A stretch of 55,002 nucleotides of DNA, from positions 1 through 55,002 of the forward strand of contig MCFL01000161.1 of NCBI GenBank assembly GCA_002102555.1, in the 5' to 3' direction. Source of the DNA: Catenaria anguillulae PL171. Taxonomy: Eukaryota; Blastocladiomycota; Blastocladiomycetes; Blastocladiales; Catenariaceae. Below the pieces are notes generated by a model that was not told where the DNA came from, searched no databases, and saw nothing but the letters and a program-made list of their open reading frames with translations. Shown here piece by piece: positions 23,637-35,834 of this stretch (positions are counted from its first letter, which is position 1; every line of letters starts with the position of its first letter). Position numbers and translations under genes: made by a program.

Positions 23637-24100
23637 GAGCAACAATGCAACATCATCGTGAGCCGGCCTGGTGCTTGATCGTGCTTGGCTGAGCTTGACC
23701 CGGCTTGTTTTCAATGTTGACCATCGTGAGATATTCTATCGTGCTAAGACTGTGTATTGAGCCCTTGTCGAACAACTGCTCTGAAACCAAGTGGGTGGAG
23801 AAAAAGGATACATTTGTAATGGGAACGATCTGGGCACAATACAACAATTGATCAACAAAAAAAGCACCTCCCACTCAAACAAATACACAAATTCCTGACA
23901 CGAAAACGAACGTGGACAGACGACAGGCAGAAGCAGTGCTCGTCAAGTGGGAACTGAAACAGCAAAAGCCGGAGTTAACAGTGTTGAAGATCCAGAGAAA
24001 CAAGAAAGAACAACGAGAAAACCATTCCAGGCAACAAGGGGCACAATGACTCTTCGCAGTCGAAGGAAGGGGCCAAGAAGTGACAGGCGCAAGTTTGGTC
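23637..24100. other. Intergenic between cyclophilin H and repeat copy A
   Basis: No gene recognised. This sequence directly abuts the end of the region shared by repeats A and B. Confidence 0.5.
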
Positions 24101-25720
24101 AAAATAGGCTGAGCGATATTGTCAGACAAGCACGACAAGGAGACAATCCTCATCCCATGCCCGACCCCTTCCACCCTCCGCACTACCAATGTTTATCCAG
24201 GCGCAGGTCAGCCTGACCGAAAGAAAAGGAAACAGCATACCTCTTCTTTGAAAAGGAAAGGAACATACCCTTGGCGATGAAAAGGACATGGGAACAGACC
24301 TTGATGAGAACGGACTGTTAGAAAAAGGAAATCAACATACCCAGATGAGCCTTGTCGGAATCCGCACATGCCTTGTCCACCCGGTCCGCCTGCCAGTCCT
24401 TGGAACCAATGTATCTGTACACAATCAATTGCATGCACCGTCAGAATAGGCAAACACAAGTCAAATGTCAAGAGCGTGAATCGCTGGACATACCTTGCAA
24501 GGACCAGTTAAGCAACTTGCCGAAACACAATGACAAAGGTGGCCACGAAAACGCAGCCCTGCTTGTCCCATGCCCGACCCAACCACCCTCCGCCTGCCTT
24601 ATTTTACCCACGCGCAGGTCAACGTCCGTCAACTCCAAAAGCTGAAGTCGAAAACCAAAACTGCACGGCCTCGATGCATACTAGGGCAATCCATCAATGT
24701 ATGCCACCGGAACAGATGGTGCACTGCCTTGTTTACCCACGCGCAGGTCAACGTGCAGACAACCTTCTTGGGTCACGAGCAAGCGAACGATCGTCGAGTG
24801 CGAGGACGACGGCGACCCATGGTGCAAACAGGGCCGATAATCCAGAAAGGCGGACGCCCATTGACCAATTGACTTGGTGTGCGAATCAAGAGACCAAAAC
24901 GGGGAGGCTCAGCATTGCCAACGGGCTCCGGATGCAGGTGTGGTTCGGGAATGGATTCAACGGTCTTTTCGAGTCGACCGGACAGGATGGTCACCATGCG
25001 CCGTGCGTGGGCCGATGAGCAACACTCCCGCTTGGGGTCGACAGGGACAAGGTGCTTTTTGAGCGTGCCCGGACCGTGGGTGCCAAAGTCGATGCGATGC
25101 ACGCGTGCAGGTCCGATAACGAAACCGATGATCCGAGTGCGGATGCGTCACGAAACCCGGGAAGATGCCTTTTGTCGGCGAGCGCAGACGGCAGTTGGTG
25201 CGTGTGTGAGACCGTGGGGAAAGAGCATGGACCACGGATGGCCAAGTGGAAGAGAAGAATGGGCCGTTCCCACAAAGAGAAAGCGGTCTGACGAATGGCA
25301 GCACCAGTTGCGACCAGATCACGGCGAGGACGAAGGCGATGCCGCTTGTGCAGATGGGCTCAAGACCGTCAAGGATACGGGTTGCGTGTTGTCGTGAATA
25401 CGGCCAAGTCGTGTACTTGGTCAAGGCAATCCAATAGTCACCAGAGGGATGGAAGGCAGCGTCACCAGGAGCAGCGGATCGCGTGCAAGGAGCGACTGGA
25501 GAGTTGGGCAGCGTGTCGGCCGGGTACGATGGAGTGGATTGCGAGGGGTCTGGGTGGGATAGAGTGTGGTGAGGGTGTGTGAAGGGAGCGGATGGATATT
25601 GTGGATGCGATGGATGGATGGGAAGAGAGAGAAGTGGTTCAGTCGGCGACGCATATTTATGTGACGCGTCCACTATGTGGAAGCGGAGTGGAAGCATGCA
25701 AGAAGCAAGGGCCTCCGATC
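24101..25720 (-). repeat. Gene-like dispersed repeat, copy A (inverted relative to B)
   Basis: About 1.6 kb that recurs at 39173-40770 in opposite orientation and, in shorter and diverged form, at 49870-51127. At least 868 bp (24530-25397) matches copy B base for base, judged from identical translations in several overlapping frames. In the sense direction (minus here) it begins GATCGGAGGCCCTTGCTTCT, has coding-like segments (HRIDFGTHGPGTLKKHLVPV; RPPFWIIGPVCTMGRRR) and ends with a series of GTATGTT...AG intron-like units. No transposase, reverse transcriptase, terminal inverted repeat or target-site duplication was recognised. It may be a recently duplicated multi-exon gene family or a non-autonomous element. 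Confidence 0.75.
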
Positions 25721-25932
25721 TTCTTCTCGACTGGTCATCGTACAGGTGTCGCATTCATTGGGTCCTGCTTCAGCAAACAATCGCTGCGATGTCGATTAAG
25801 AATTGATGGCAAGTCCATAAAAACGCATGTGTCCAAGTGAAAAAATGTGCAAGATGAATATTGATACACAAATGTATGAAATCAAGGTAAAGGTGTGAAG
25901 ACATCAAGGTGTGAAGACAAACTGCAGTCGGC

Positions 25933-27670
25933 TTAGTCTTCCTTTGGGCGCACGCGGATCGAACCAACCCAAGCGCCTGGCGGCTTCCCCGCCGCCGACG
26001 TCTCCTCGGCCAAGACCGGATCAATGTGCACAATCGGCGCCAGTCGCGACCAAATGGGGGCCAACGCCCCTCGTGACTCGCGGTCCTCGGCAGAGTCGCC
26101 GCCAGCCCTTGATGTCGCTGGACTTCCGATACTGTTGAGCTCGGACTTGAATTCGGCTTCGAGCTTGGCCAAATCCCTTGCGTACTTGGCGGAAAACACG
26201 TCAAAGTAGAATGTCGACGCGTTCCAAATCGACACGGAAAGAATGGCAATCAGGAACAGAATGTTGAGAACCATGGATCTTGCCCACAGCACGGTCGGAA
26301 GCACCGTGACCATAGAATAGACGAATTGGAGCATCATGAAGGTAACCAGCCGGTACTGGTCACCGAAAATCCCCATAGCCTTGGCGATCGCCCCATCGTC
26401 CTGCAACAACCAAGTGAACGAGGTGGCGTATCCCAGCTCGTACACTTTAAAGTGCCGGCGGTGCAAAACAAACCAGTAGTACGCCACTTGCCACACGGCA
26501 TAAATGACGGTGGCGCCAACAAGCGCCTCAACCATCCCAAGTTGAATCGGGTCCTTGAGAGGTTCCGTAACGCCCGGTCCTGCATAGTAGGGGCTCGCTG
26601 CTGTGGAATGCCGTGGGTCCAGCCACCGCAAGCAGCTGAGCGTGATTGCGGGCGCAATGTGAATGAAGCAACTTGTCATCTTGTCGAGCGAGTGAAACAC
26701 AAGCGAGTTTCGCCAGGTGACCACGGCCCATGCCAACGGGCCATGCGCGCAGACGTAGAGCACATGGAACAAGCTGCGCGACGACGGGAAGATGTAGACG
26801 AAAGCCAGAATCAAGGCATTGATGAGATAGCAAAAGTCGTTGAGAAAGTAGTGCCAGCGCTTCTTGCGGTAAATGCCCCAGCGAAGCGACAAGAGGACCA
26901 GCGCCTTGAGTGTAAACCAAGTGGGGACCCAGGTGGGGGCCATACCGATGAGAAACGCCGAGAACCAGAGGTTGGTGGCGCCGAGAAAGAATTTGATTTT
27001 ATCAGTTTTGCGAGTGACGAGCGGGTTGCGCAGCTTGGATTCGACAATGTCCCATTGCTGGTTGATCTTGGATACAAGCTTGTCGCGGATCCGTTGCCGG
27101 CGCTGCGGAAATGAAGTTGGCCACCAGGTGAGTGGCCTTGGCCTAGCGTGAGGAACGAGAGCAAACATGAACGCACCTTCCGAGCCTCTTCAGACTGGGA
27201 CAATGGGACTTCCCTGTCAATTCGCTCAATTGCTCGAGAAGCCTTGTCCAGCAACCTGTGCGCCTCCTGGGCCCATTCCGAGCCCAGCAGATCGTAAATG
27301 GATGCTCGGTCGATCGAGTCCACCCAAAAATCAAACTCGATGTCGTAAAGGTCATCGAAATCGGATCCCAGCGAGTCTGTCGGCGATTGTGGGACAGGTG
27401 CCAAAGCGCTGGTGCTGCTGGCCCGCTCTGGGCGAGTATCGACATGAGGAACAGGTACGTGGGTGCGAGGCGGGGACGATAGTGAGTTTGGGCTGTGCCA
27501 GTCACATCAAGGGCAGGCGATCGTTGACCATTTGCGACTGTTTCCTGCGGGTCTGCGGTGACGGCGACAGTGGCGGCCGTCTCTGGAGGCGCCGTTGCGT
27601 TTGCGCGCTGGCTGTCTGCTCGGCGGCGAGCTGGGGCTCATCTTTGGGTGGGTCGTGAGCGGAATGTTCA
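25933..27670 (-). CDS. GPC1: Glycerophosphocholine acyltransferase (GPC1 family)
   Basis: GPC1 acylates glycerophosphocholine to lyso-phosphatidylcholine at the ER membrane. The main exon encodes RRQRIRDKLVSKINQQWD, a positively charged lead, then eight or so hydrophobic segments. It contains the family signature around RKKRWHYFLNDFCYLINALI, with SLDKMTSCFIHIAPAITLS and YELGYATSFTWLLQD further on, and a hydrophilic tail ending VGSIRVRPKED. An upstream exon (MAPVPQSPTDSLGSDFDDLYD ... LSQSEEARK) joins in frame across a GT-AG intron at about 27120-27176. A second possible upstream intron ends in CTCGCCCAG near 27420, and coding-like sequence continues to about 27670, so the true start is uncertain. 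Confidence 0.88.
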
Positions 27671-27921
27671 TGGTGCACTTGATAAGAATGGCGCGCCTAA
27701 AGAGAGATATTGAGCCAGCTGCATATAGTTCGCAAATGTAAACATCACACATCAGTCGCCAAAGTGCGTAAAGTGGCGTCGGTCATCGATGGATCGGCCG
27801 GCACATTCACACACATCCTCTTGCAAGTCGCGACCTGCTTGGCTCGCAGCAAGTGAGAACAATCGATTGAATTAGCGATTGAAAGAAATAAATATGGTAC
27901 ACTCCATTCAAATTTGTCCAA

Positions 27922-30900
27922 TCATGACTTGCTTACCAAAACAAGCCATTCCCATCCCGGCATTGGGCGCCCCTTTCCCATCCTTGCCATCTGCAGCTGC
28001 CGCCGCTTTTTTCTCTGCTCCTCCGCAAACACCCAAGCCTCATACGCCAATCGCTCCTCCTCCGGCATGGGCGCCATGGACCGTTCCATCCTGAGCTTGC
28101 GCATCTCCCGCTCCGAGTCATCGTCCCGCCTTCGCTGCGGCAACACCTTGTCCACGTCAAACCGGTGCACCGTCGGCCCAAACACCGCTCGCCATCCGCC
28201 GCGGTCTGCTTCTCCAAGTGCCGCTTGATATTGGGCGTGCGCGACCACTCTGGGATCTGGCGCTGGTAGTACTCGTCCCATTCGCGGCCTTCAAAGATGT
28301 GGTCACCGCGGTTCAGCGTGGCGGGCGAGTATAGACTTGTTGGGCCGGACGCGGCGCCCGGTGTGGCATGCGGGGTAAAGAGGGATCGAATGCCGTGGAC
28401 GTCGCGATCCACTTGGTGCGTCGGAGTGGCTGCTGGGGCTCGGCGGGTGGTGGGGGTGTTGGAGGAGGTTGCGGCCGCGGCCACTGGGGTGGTTTTGGGT
28501 GTTGAACGGGTGCGTTATGTCCGATGGAGCCGCGGCTTTGGACGCGACGGCAGAGGAGGATGCCGCGGGATTGACAGTGGCAGATGCTGCAGACTTGGCG
28601 GCAGTCACCTTTGGCTTGCCTGCTGGCGTGCGGACAAACGAAGGTGGAGGCTGAAAACAGGAGACAAAAAAATTGGTACAGCATGAGCCAGGGGCGGTTC
28701 AAGGTAAATACTGAGGTCACGGATGAGGCATACCATGTCCGGTCTACTGAGCGCCTGGCTACATTGCTCACATTGGTATTGACACTTGTACTGCTCGGAG
28801 CTTTGAATGCCGATTGGGTCCTCGCCGCTGGTTGCTCTTCATTGGTGACACTTGCCACCGTCGGTCGCACAGGTCGCGGTGGAGGGATGGTGGTGGACAC
28901 CAATGGCGTTGGGCGAGAGCTCGTGCCAAGTGCCGCCGCTGCAATTCCAGTGATTCCAAGTCGCGGGATCCGTTTGCTGGATGCGTCGGCATTGGTCTGT
29001 CCCAAGGATATGAAATGTTCGTGCGTGAGTCAACGAGCCAAACAGCTTAACAATTGATTACACATACCGTGTTACGCACAAGTTGACGCGGCCTGAACTG
29101 GAAGCCTGCGAGCCACTCGCAGCCCTCGTTGCGGCGGATGAAGTCCCGGCCAAGGATCCTGGGGCAGACGATGCAGAACCTGACGCCTTGGGAGGTAAGG
29201 AACTGGGCGTGTCGGCGCCCCAGCCCATGTCCCGTTCGTGGCGGATGCTGGAGGCCGCAATGCTCTTGTCGAGCTACCGAATCGGCCAGACTTGGCCATT
29301 GGGACTTCTACTTGCAACCGCTTGCGTGCTGGCGCCTCGACTATTTCGTCGTGGGGACGAGCTCGCTTCGGCGGCGAGCGCACGGCCGATACGGCGTCAC
29401 TTGCCCGGACGAGTTGCCGTGATTGGTCGGAATCTGCGTGAAACAAAAGTGAGCATGGGCTGGAATCAGGGCGACCAAAAGGAACAAACCTTGGAGCGGT
29501 TTATCTCTGGTTGACGTGGCAGGGTTGGCCCGCTTGAGTGCCCCAAAATCGACTGCCGCCCTCGCTGACACGGACCGCCGCCTTTCCCTAACCACTGCCT
29601 CAAGGCGCTTGAACGCTTCGCTCTTTTCCCTTGGAGCCGATTCATGTCGTGGTTGAGCAGGAGCAGAATCATCAGCCAGTGACGATCCCTGAGTCTGCCG
29701 TTCCAGCTCCTGCTGGGACGCCGAGAGGTCATTGCCAAACAAGGGAATAGTCCGTGGCGCGGCGGGATGAGTGGTTTCGAGCGGAAAGAGAGGGTGGGTT
29801 TGGGTCAGATGACAGGCTGGGTTTCAATGGGGGAAGAGGGGAGTTGGGGATGCAGACTTGGATGGCGATGGTTCGGAGCTGTCCGCTGCAGACTGTTTCG
29901 ACCGCGCCAAACCGAAACCGATCGCAGGCTGGTTGGGGACTGGCGCGATACTGCAATGACAGCAAAGTCATTGTGTCAGCTTACACGGGAGAAAAGCAGG
30001 GGAAGAGAATGAACAAACCCGACTGCGCCTTGGCCAAGGGACTCTCAGCGACACGCTTCGAGATGGCGACGTCGACGACAATGTGCGTGAGCTCGGATTC
30101 ACCGGTGACGACACCCGCTGTGTCGGCGACTTGGAGGGAGATGATACGGGTGACTGCGATGCGGCCGAACCCAGCGGCCGCAAAAGCGTAGAGCCGGGCA
30201 CCCTTGTGAAGATCGTGCCTTGAGCTTGTTCGGAAATGAATGCACGGTGCGTGTTGGGGAACGGGTGGTAGGCGATGGCGATTTCGTGCGAAACAAGTCA
30301 TTTTCAGAAAGAGACGAGAATGATGTGAGAAGAGAAGTCTGCGAAAACGGTTTTGGAAGAGGGCTTAGGGGCACAGCCAGTTGCGAGGTAGCGTGCGACA
30401 AGGCGGCGGTGGCGGCAGCCTGACTGGAGTTTGCCAGGTAAGGCGAACGTTGAGGGGACGGGGAGAGAGATGCGGCAACAACTGATTGCGATTGCGACGA
30501 GGAAGGGAGTGGTGGTGAGACGGGCATGCGATGGGGTGAAGGCGGAGATATCGAGACGAGCTGCATATCGCTTGATGCGGAGGACGCGGCAGGCAATGCT
30601 GGGCCAAGCCGGGCGTCATGGGACGGATTGGGCGACATGGGCGGCGTATGCCCCTTGACCTCTTGAACTTGTTTGTGTCGCGATCCTTGAGCCTTGTCTG
30701 CTGGGGTCGTGCTTTGGGTGGTGGTCTTCCTTGTCTTTGTCTTCTTTTCCTTCTTTACCTTCCTTTTCTTCTTCTTCTCCGTCTCGCCGCTGCTGTTCTT
30801 GGAATAATTCTGATAAAACTGAGCTTGAAGGCGCTCGTGCCGCCGCCGAACGCGGACCTTTCGTTCAATCAACTGTTCCATCATCTCGGCGTAGCTTTCC

Positions 30901-30980
30901 TCGGCAATGGCGCGCAAAGCGTCCAAGTTTGCTAACGGGTCCACCCAGTCGATGCGAGTTTCTGGCGACGGATTCTGCAT
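27922..30980 (-). CDS. INCENP-like inner centromere protein (chromosomal passenger complex)
   Basis: INCENP links Aurora B kinase to survivin and borealin at centromeres. The N-terminal exon (from 30980) encodes RIDWVDPLANLDALRAIAEE and a basic helix, like INCENP N-termini, then a long Ser/Pro-rich region in several exons and frames. Near the C-terminus are RGDHIFEGREWDEYYQRQ, IPEWSRTPNIKRHLEKQ and, after one missing base near 28200, VFGPTVHRFDVDKVLPQR: the order and spacing of an IN-box, which activates Aurora B (IPxW..TP.L...L..Q....FGP...). The protein ends with about 80 charged residues. Joining all parts as one gene is an inference from shared strand, composition and the two ends; a split into two genes remains possible. 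Confidence 0.62.
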
Positions 30981-31454
30981 GGTTCCAGATTGCGCACGAG
31001 AGAATGAGCTGTGGGGACAAAGCCGGCGTGGACGTGGACGTGGACGGTCGGTTGGTCGCCAATGGCCGTTCGGGGGCGGCGGGCCAGATCACGCGAAAAC
31101 GGGCGGATTTGGGCGGAAAAACCAGGGGAGGCGTGCGAGTGGGGATGTCGTTGCCCACAGTTGCGTTGCCTTAATGATGGATTCATGCGTGCTGAGGTGA
31201 GCATTGACATGGATGCAGATGTAATATATGTTCGAGGCTTGGCTGCTCTGAAGAGTCACAGGCGGTCCGCCGATCCATCCCGGAATCACGAGGGAATCAG
31301 GATGACACGCCGCCTTCGCCTTCGTTTCGTCCCGACAAAAGGCAATGAAAAAGAAAAAAAAATTGCTTGTTTTGTATTCGCTCAAATTATTCAAACAGAG
31401 AGGCCCCGTTGGCCATGGACCCAAGCGGCTGATCGAGATTGCCCCCCGTGCTTT
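30981..31454. other. Intergenic upstream of the INCENP-like gene
   Basis: No gene recognised. It should contain the promoter of the INCENP-like gene and the 3' end of the first GPCR gene, which point the same way. Confidence 0.5.
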
Positions 31455-32861
31455 TCATCGTTGTTGAGGCCGACCAATTGAATACCCAAGTGGAAACGGG
31501 GCCTGACAATACTTGATGTTCCCCCATACCCGCAGCCGACACAGCTTGGCCGCCTCGATTTTGTTGGCCATGTATTTCCTGTCGCAATCGACACGCCGCT
31601 GGCGCAGATATCGTTGATTGAGATTGAAGACCAGACCAATGGCCCTGGGTACGTGCTTGGGGAGAGGCGGCTCTTGCTCGGACGAGCCGTAATAGGTGAT
31701 ACTTGGACACGCTTGCACACCTACACTCACCGCCAATTCTGTGTGACCGGTCATTGACCGGGCATCCCAGTCGCTTGAAAAGTCATTGGCCGTCCCTTGA
31801 GCTGCTGTGATGTCGCCTTGCTGATACGGAAGCTCTTTGCGGCGTGAACGGCAAGGGCAATTCCCTAAAAGCCGATGTCCAAAGTATGCAAGCGCAGAAA
31901 AGGTTCCGATGCTGGGAATCGTAAGAGCGTGAAGGACATAGAGGCTGAACTCTTCGGTGCCAAGGAAAACTGAGGCGACTCGATTGATGGAGGCGCCAGA
32001 GTAGCTCAAGAAGAAAGCTGTGAGGTACAATGCCGTTTTGGTGGAAAGGCGGTTGCGAGCTTGCATGGAATGCCTGTTTGAGGCAAGTTCAGGGACACTG
32101 TGGAGGTATGGCACATAATCACAGAGTTGTGAGAAAAAAACGTGTATGCGAGCGAGGTTTGGCTGACAACATACTCAGAAGACAACGGAAATGATTGACA
32201 AACTTGGATGCAAACGATTGCATAGACACCAAGCGTGATAAGGAACGCAATCCAGATTGGAATATAGAAGAACCACAGGCGATACTCGCTCCAATCCGAG
32301 GTTATCCAGCACCAGAGCCTACGAATTCCAAGCAAAGTTTGTGAGTATTGAACAAGTGAGCATGGCTTCATGTTTTTCATGTGACATACCGTGCGTCGCC
32401 GTAGAAAGGGTCCTTGCGAGTGGACTGTGGGTGAAAAACAAGTGGTATACCAGCAACGAGAAATGGCACTCCCCAAGCAACCAAGTGATAGACCCATTCT
32501 GCGTTCCGAATAGTAACAACGGGAGTCTTGCGCACGACAACCAGATACACATTAAGCGCCAAAAGTGTTGCCCACAGTGCAGATGCCAGGAATCCAAAGG
32601 AAAGAACGATGCTTGAAGTTGGCATGTCATACTGGGTGAATCGTTGCGACTGGTTGGGACTTGCGCTCTACCGAGAAACATGAATGGAAGAGGAATGATC
32701 ATAGAAATCATCCACCAAACGACAATACGGCTCGGCGCCAACCGAATTGTGGGCCACTTGGACGCAAGGTCTGAAAGCACGACAATGAGAGCCACGAGAG
32801 ACAGTGTTGACGTAACGCGAATCACCACCTCCAGGGTGTGAAGTTGCGGTTGTGTAAGCAT
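31455..32861 (-). CDS. cAMP-receptor-like seven-transmembrane GPCR, paralogue 1
   Basis: Start MLTQPQLHTLEVVIRVT, then seven hydrophobic helices: LSLVALIVVLSDL; APSRIVVWWMISMIIPLPF ending LGRAQVP; SFGFLASALWATLLALNVYL with VVRKT; HLVAWGVPFLVAGIPLVF; YRLWFFYIPIWIAFLITLGV after a conserved CWIT; TKTALYLTAFFLSYSG with INRVASVFLG; and VLHALTIPSIGTFSALAYFG. The pattern fits cAMP-receptor-like and Git3-like GPCRs of Dictyostelium and fungi. One missing base near 32635 and at least two introns (near 32390 and 32120) divide it. The C-tail of about 130 residues is hydrophilic. Ligand unknown. It is followed in the same orientation by paralogue 2 on its 5' side. Confidence 0.82.
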
Positions 32862-33599
32862 GCTGCGAACGTTGAGAGAGAGGTAGGGAACTTGAAGAAG
32901 TTTGCTTCGCAGCTGCCATCAGCGTATGATGAGGGCTGTCCTCAGCATTTGTGCAGAAAGCAATCGTTCCAGGGGCCGAATGATGGGAGCAACGCAGTTG
33001 TGACTATATCTGGATGTGTCCCGGTTTAGACTACGACTGTGCTCACAACCTATGAGCATGGTGTGAAGATTTCAAGTCAGCTGGTTGGTGGGTCTTGCTT
33101 TTGCACACTAGCGCATCCAAAAAAAGGCACTGTGTCGCCGCCACTGGCTAGTCAAATGTATGCACCCTTAAGCTTGGACAATGGGCAAAAATGGATCTCA
33201 CATGTTCGTGTGAGACTACCTGTGCATGCATTATTCTGTGTGCGTGCTGTGCGCGTGATTCTCCTGGCTGACACCATCGTTTGGCTTGGGCCTTGGCGTT
33301 GATCGTCCATGTGAGACAGCAGACAATAGCCAGATCCGCATCGCTTTCGATGCTCCTCCAGAAATATGTTTGGGCCGCGGGCGGTGGCAGATGACGTGGA
33401 GAAATGCCTTGGAGTCCCGCCGTGTAGATGCCGAAGACGACGGTCGCACTTCTCCCCGTTCTCAAATCATGAGCCCGCAATTGCATGAGCCCACATGACA
33501 AGCTGACGATGCAAGAGGAACCAATGCGACCAGCTGAACAAATCATTCATTTCCCCGTTCAATACAAGCCCAACGCGACGGGCACCGTTACAAGGTTGC
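32862..33599. other. Intergenic between GPCR paralogues 1 and 2
   Basis: Roughly 740 bp with no convincing gene. It should hold the promoter of paralogue 1 and the 3' end of paralogue 2. No repeat noticed. Confidence 0.5.
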
Positions 33600-34695
33600 T
33601 CATTGCACAAATCCACGCTGTTGAGCGCCGGCCACCTTCCTCGCCCTTGCAACATAGACTCGATGGAGAATGCCATCCCCGAAGTGTGCGGTGGCCCACA
33701 TGATTCCCACACTACCAACCGACATGCCGTGGATAACAAACAGGCCAAAGAACGCCCGCCCTGTTTCCATGATCACGAATCGGTTCATGAACGCCGCAAA
33801 GTATGTGAAAAAGTAGGCCAACAGGTGGATTGCCGTCCTGCGCGCGAGGCGAAGCTTGGCGGCCCGTTGACATTGCGTTTCGGCGAGCGTGAAACACATG
33901 TGTACATTCCTATTGAATCCGAAAGCCGGGTCAACTGTGAGCGTGATTGCGTTGCGCACAACATTGGAGAGGGGGAAGAAAGTGTACTCTTCAGGCTTGA
34001 ATGCATCGTTCACTTCTGCAATGACCAAACCATAAACGATGATTGTGACGAAGAAAACTACCCAAATTGGAATGTAAAACAGAATCATGCGGTATTCTTG
34101 CCACGGCTCCGAAACCCAGCACCTATGTACAGTTCAAATCAAACATCAAAAGAGTGAGTTACCCAAAGACATCCCTGCGGACGTACGTTTCAAGCAGAGG
34201 AAACGTACCATAGTCCAGCGTCGCCGTAAAACTGTTCCTTTCGACTCGAGACGCGACTGGCAACGTACGGAACGTTGATGGCCAATAGCGGCACGCCCCA
34301 TGCCAGTAAATGCACAATCCATTGACGCTCCGCAATTGACACGAGCGAATGTTTTCGCACCACAGCCAAATAAACCACGATCGCCATGCAGCCCGCCCAC
34401 ATGGACAGGCTCAGAAATCCATACGTGATCATGGTGGCTTGCAAGCGGCAGAGAAATTGGGCTTATGGAACGGCGACAGCGGAATTTGAGAGCGTCCGAG
34501 GAGGAGGAGCGGCAGAGGCAAAGAGGCGGCGATGGTGCTCCAAAGGATCATGCGGCTGGGTGCGCGGTGGATCTTGTCCCAGTTACGATACACATTGACG
34601 GCAATTGCGATAAAGCAAACGATGGAGATGCATGCGGCGGCGCGGACGATAGTTTCGAGAGTGTGAAACTGGGCTTTTGTGAAGGTCATGGACAA
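33600..34695 (-). CDS. cAMP-receptor-like seven-transmembrane GPCR, paralogue 2
   Basis: Start MSMTFTKAQFHTLETIVRAA aligns with paralogue 1. Shared landmarks are APSRMILWSTIAASLPLPLL with LLGRSQIP, ATMITYGFLSLSMW, VYLAVVRKHSL, HLLAWGVPLLAINVPYV, KEQFYGDAGLW, then after an intron CWVSEPWQEYRMILFYIPIW, TAIHLLAYFFTYFAAFMNRF and VIHGMSVGSVGIMWATAHFG. One missing base near 34440 (in CTTGCAAGCC) and two introns are needed for a full product. The C-tail after helix 7 is short (about 20 residues), unlike paralogues 1 and 3, so desensitisation or coupling may differ. The G-protein partner cannot be told from sequence. Confidence 0.82.
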
Positions 34696-35834
34696 ATGGA
34701 GGTAATGAATTCCTATGAGGGGAGCAATGCGCAGGTGGCGGATGAAGAAGAAAGGACCTAGGTCAGACTCAAGAAAACTAGGCGAGGTGGGCCGTCATAT
34801 TTGTACGGCCCCCCTCAGATAGTTCCTAAGTTGTTGGAGCCGAACGACCGAAGTACCAGGTTTAGCCCATGCTGGAAAATGCTGACAAGCGAGGTTACGC
34901 CACCCAGATGAGCTGGCTGACACGAAGTCGCACTGTAAGATGTTGGCGGAGGGTCGCTCGCTGTCACTCGAAATGGCGCCAACATCGAGTGCATCCTCGT
35001 CGTCACCGAGGAAGCGGTATCTCATCTAGGGTTCGAGTTCCAGCAACTGATGAAAGCTGACACACAAGTCTGTGTGACCTGGTACCAAATTACCAACACA
35101 TCAAACAATGAGTGCATGGGTAGAGCGCCCAGAATGACCTTTGCAACCAAAGCGACACATGTAGCAGGTGGAAACTCATGACACTATCGGGGTGCTGAGG
35201 ACTTGTTCTAAGCTACGTTTTCCGTGTAATACTACTTGCTTTCTGCCTAGCAAACCGGCGCATGTTTTAAAATACTACATGGAACATACAGTGACCCGGC
35301 ATCCGATCCCACTGGCAGTTCCCATCCCCCGCAGTGGAGCCACGGACCTCACGGACCTCACGCGCGTCACTTGAGACATATGAAGCTCAAGCCATGCAAC
35401 ATTCACCGCTAATGAAATGGAAATGAATAGGTAGCTCACCCCAGGAGGTATATGTTGTAGGACAGAGCGCGCATGCCATGCAGAATCCACCGCCGGTGTT
35501 GACATTGAGCCAAAATCTTCCCAAGCCTTCGCCGACGCTGTCCACGAGCATTTGTTGAAGTGAGGCTGAATTCCTAACGAGGTCTGGCGTTGAATGACAA
35601 ACAGCACACAGGTTGTAGGGAGGGGGGCATCTGGGCGACAATGGATGAAGGAAATCTCACAGGATCAAATTGTGTTCGATTCGGCCGAGATGTCACAAGG
35701 TCATTTTCAAATGCTTATATCCATGATGAAGCCTCAACAGATGTAATTCGCCACAAAATGCATCTCAACAATGACGAACAACGCTCCACTGGAGAAAAAG
35801 AAATGATAAAGTGGTCCTACCAAGAATATTGTTC
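34696..35834. other. Intergenic between GPCR paralogue 2 and RNA14
   Basis: About 1.1 kb without a recognised gene. It contains a B-box-like GGTTCGAGTTCC near 35031 and an isolated A-box-like GGGTAGAGCGC near 35110, but these do not belong to a foldable tRNA. A short direct duplication (CACGGACCTCACGGACCTCA) lies near 35340. Confidence 0.5.

Noticed and set aside
35025-35150. Pol III A-box-like and B-box-like sequences suggesting a tRNA
   Set aside because: The boxes are in the wrong order and distance for one gene, and no cloverleaf forms.
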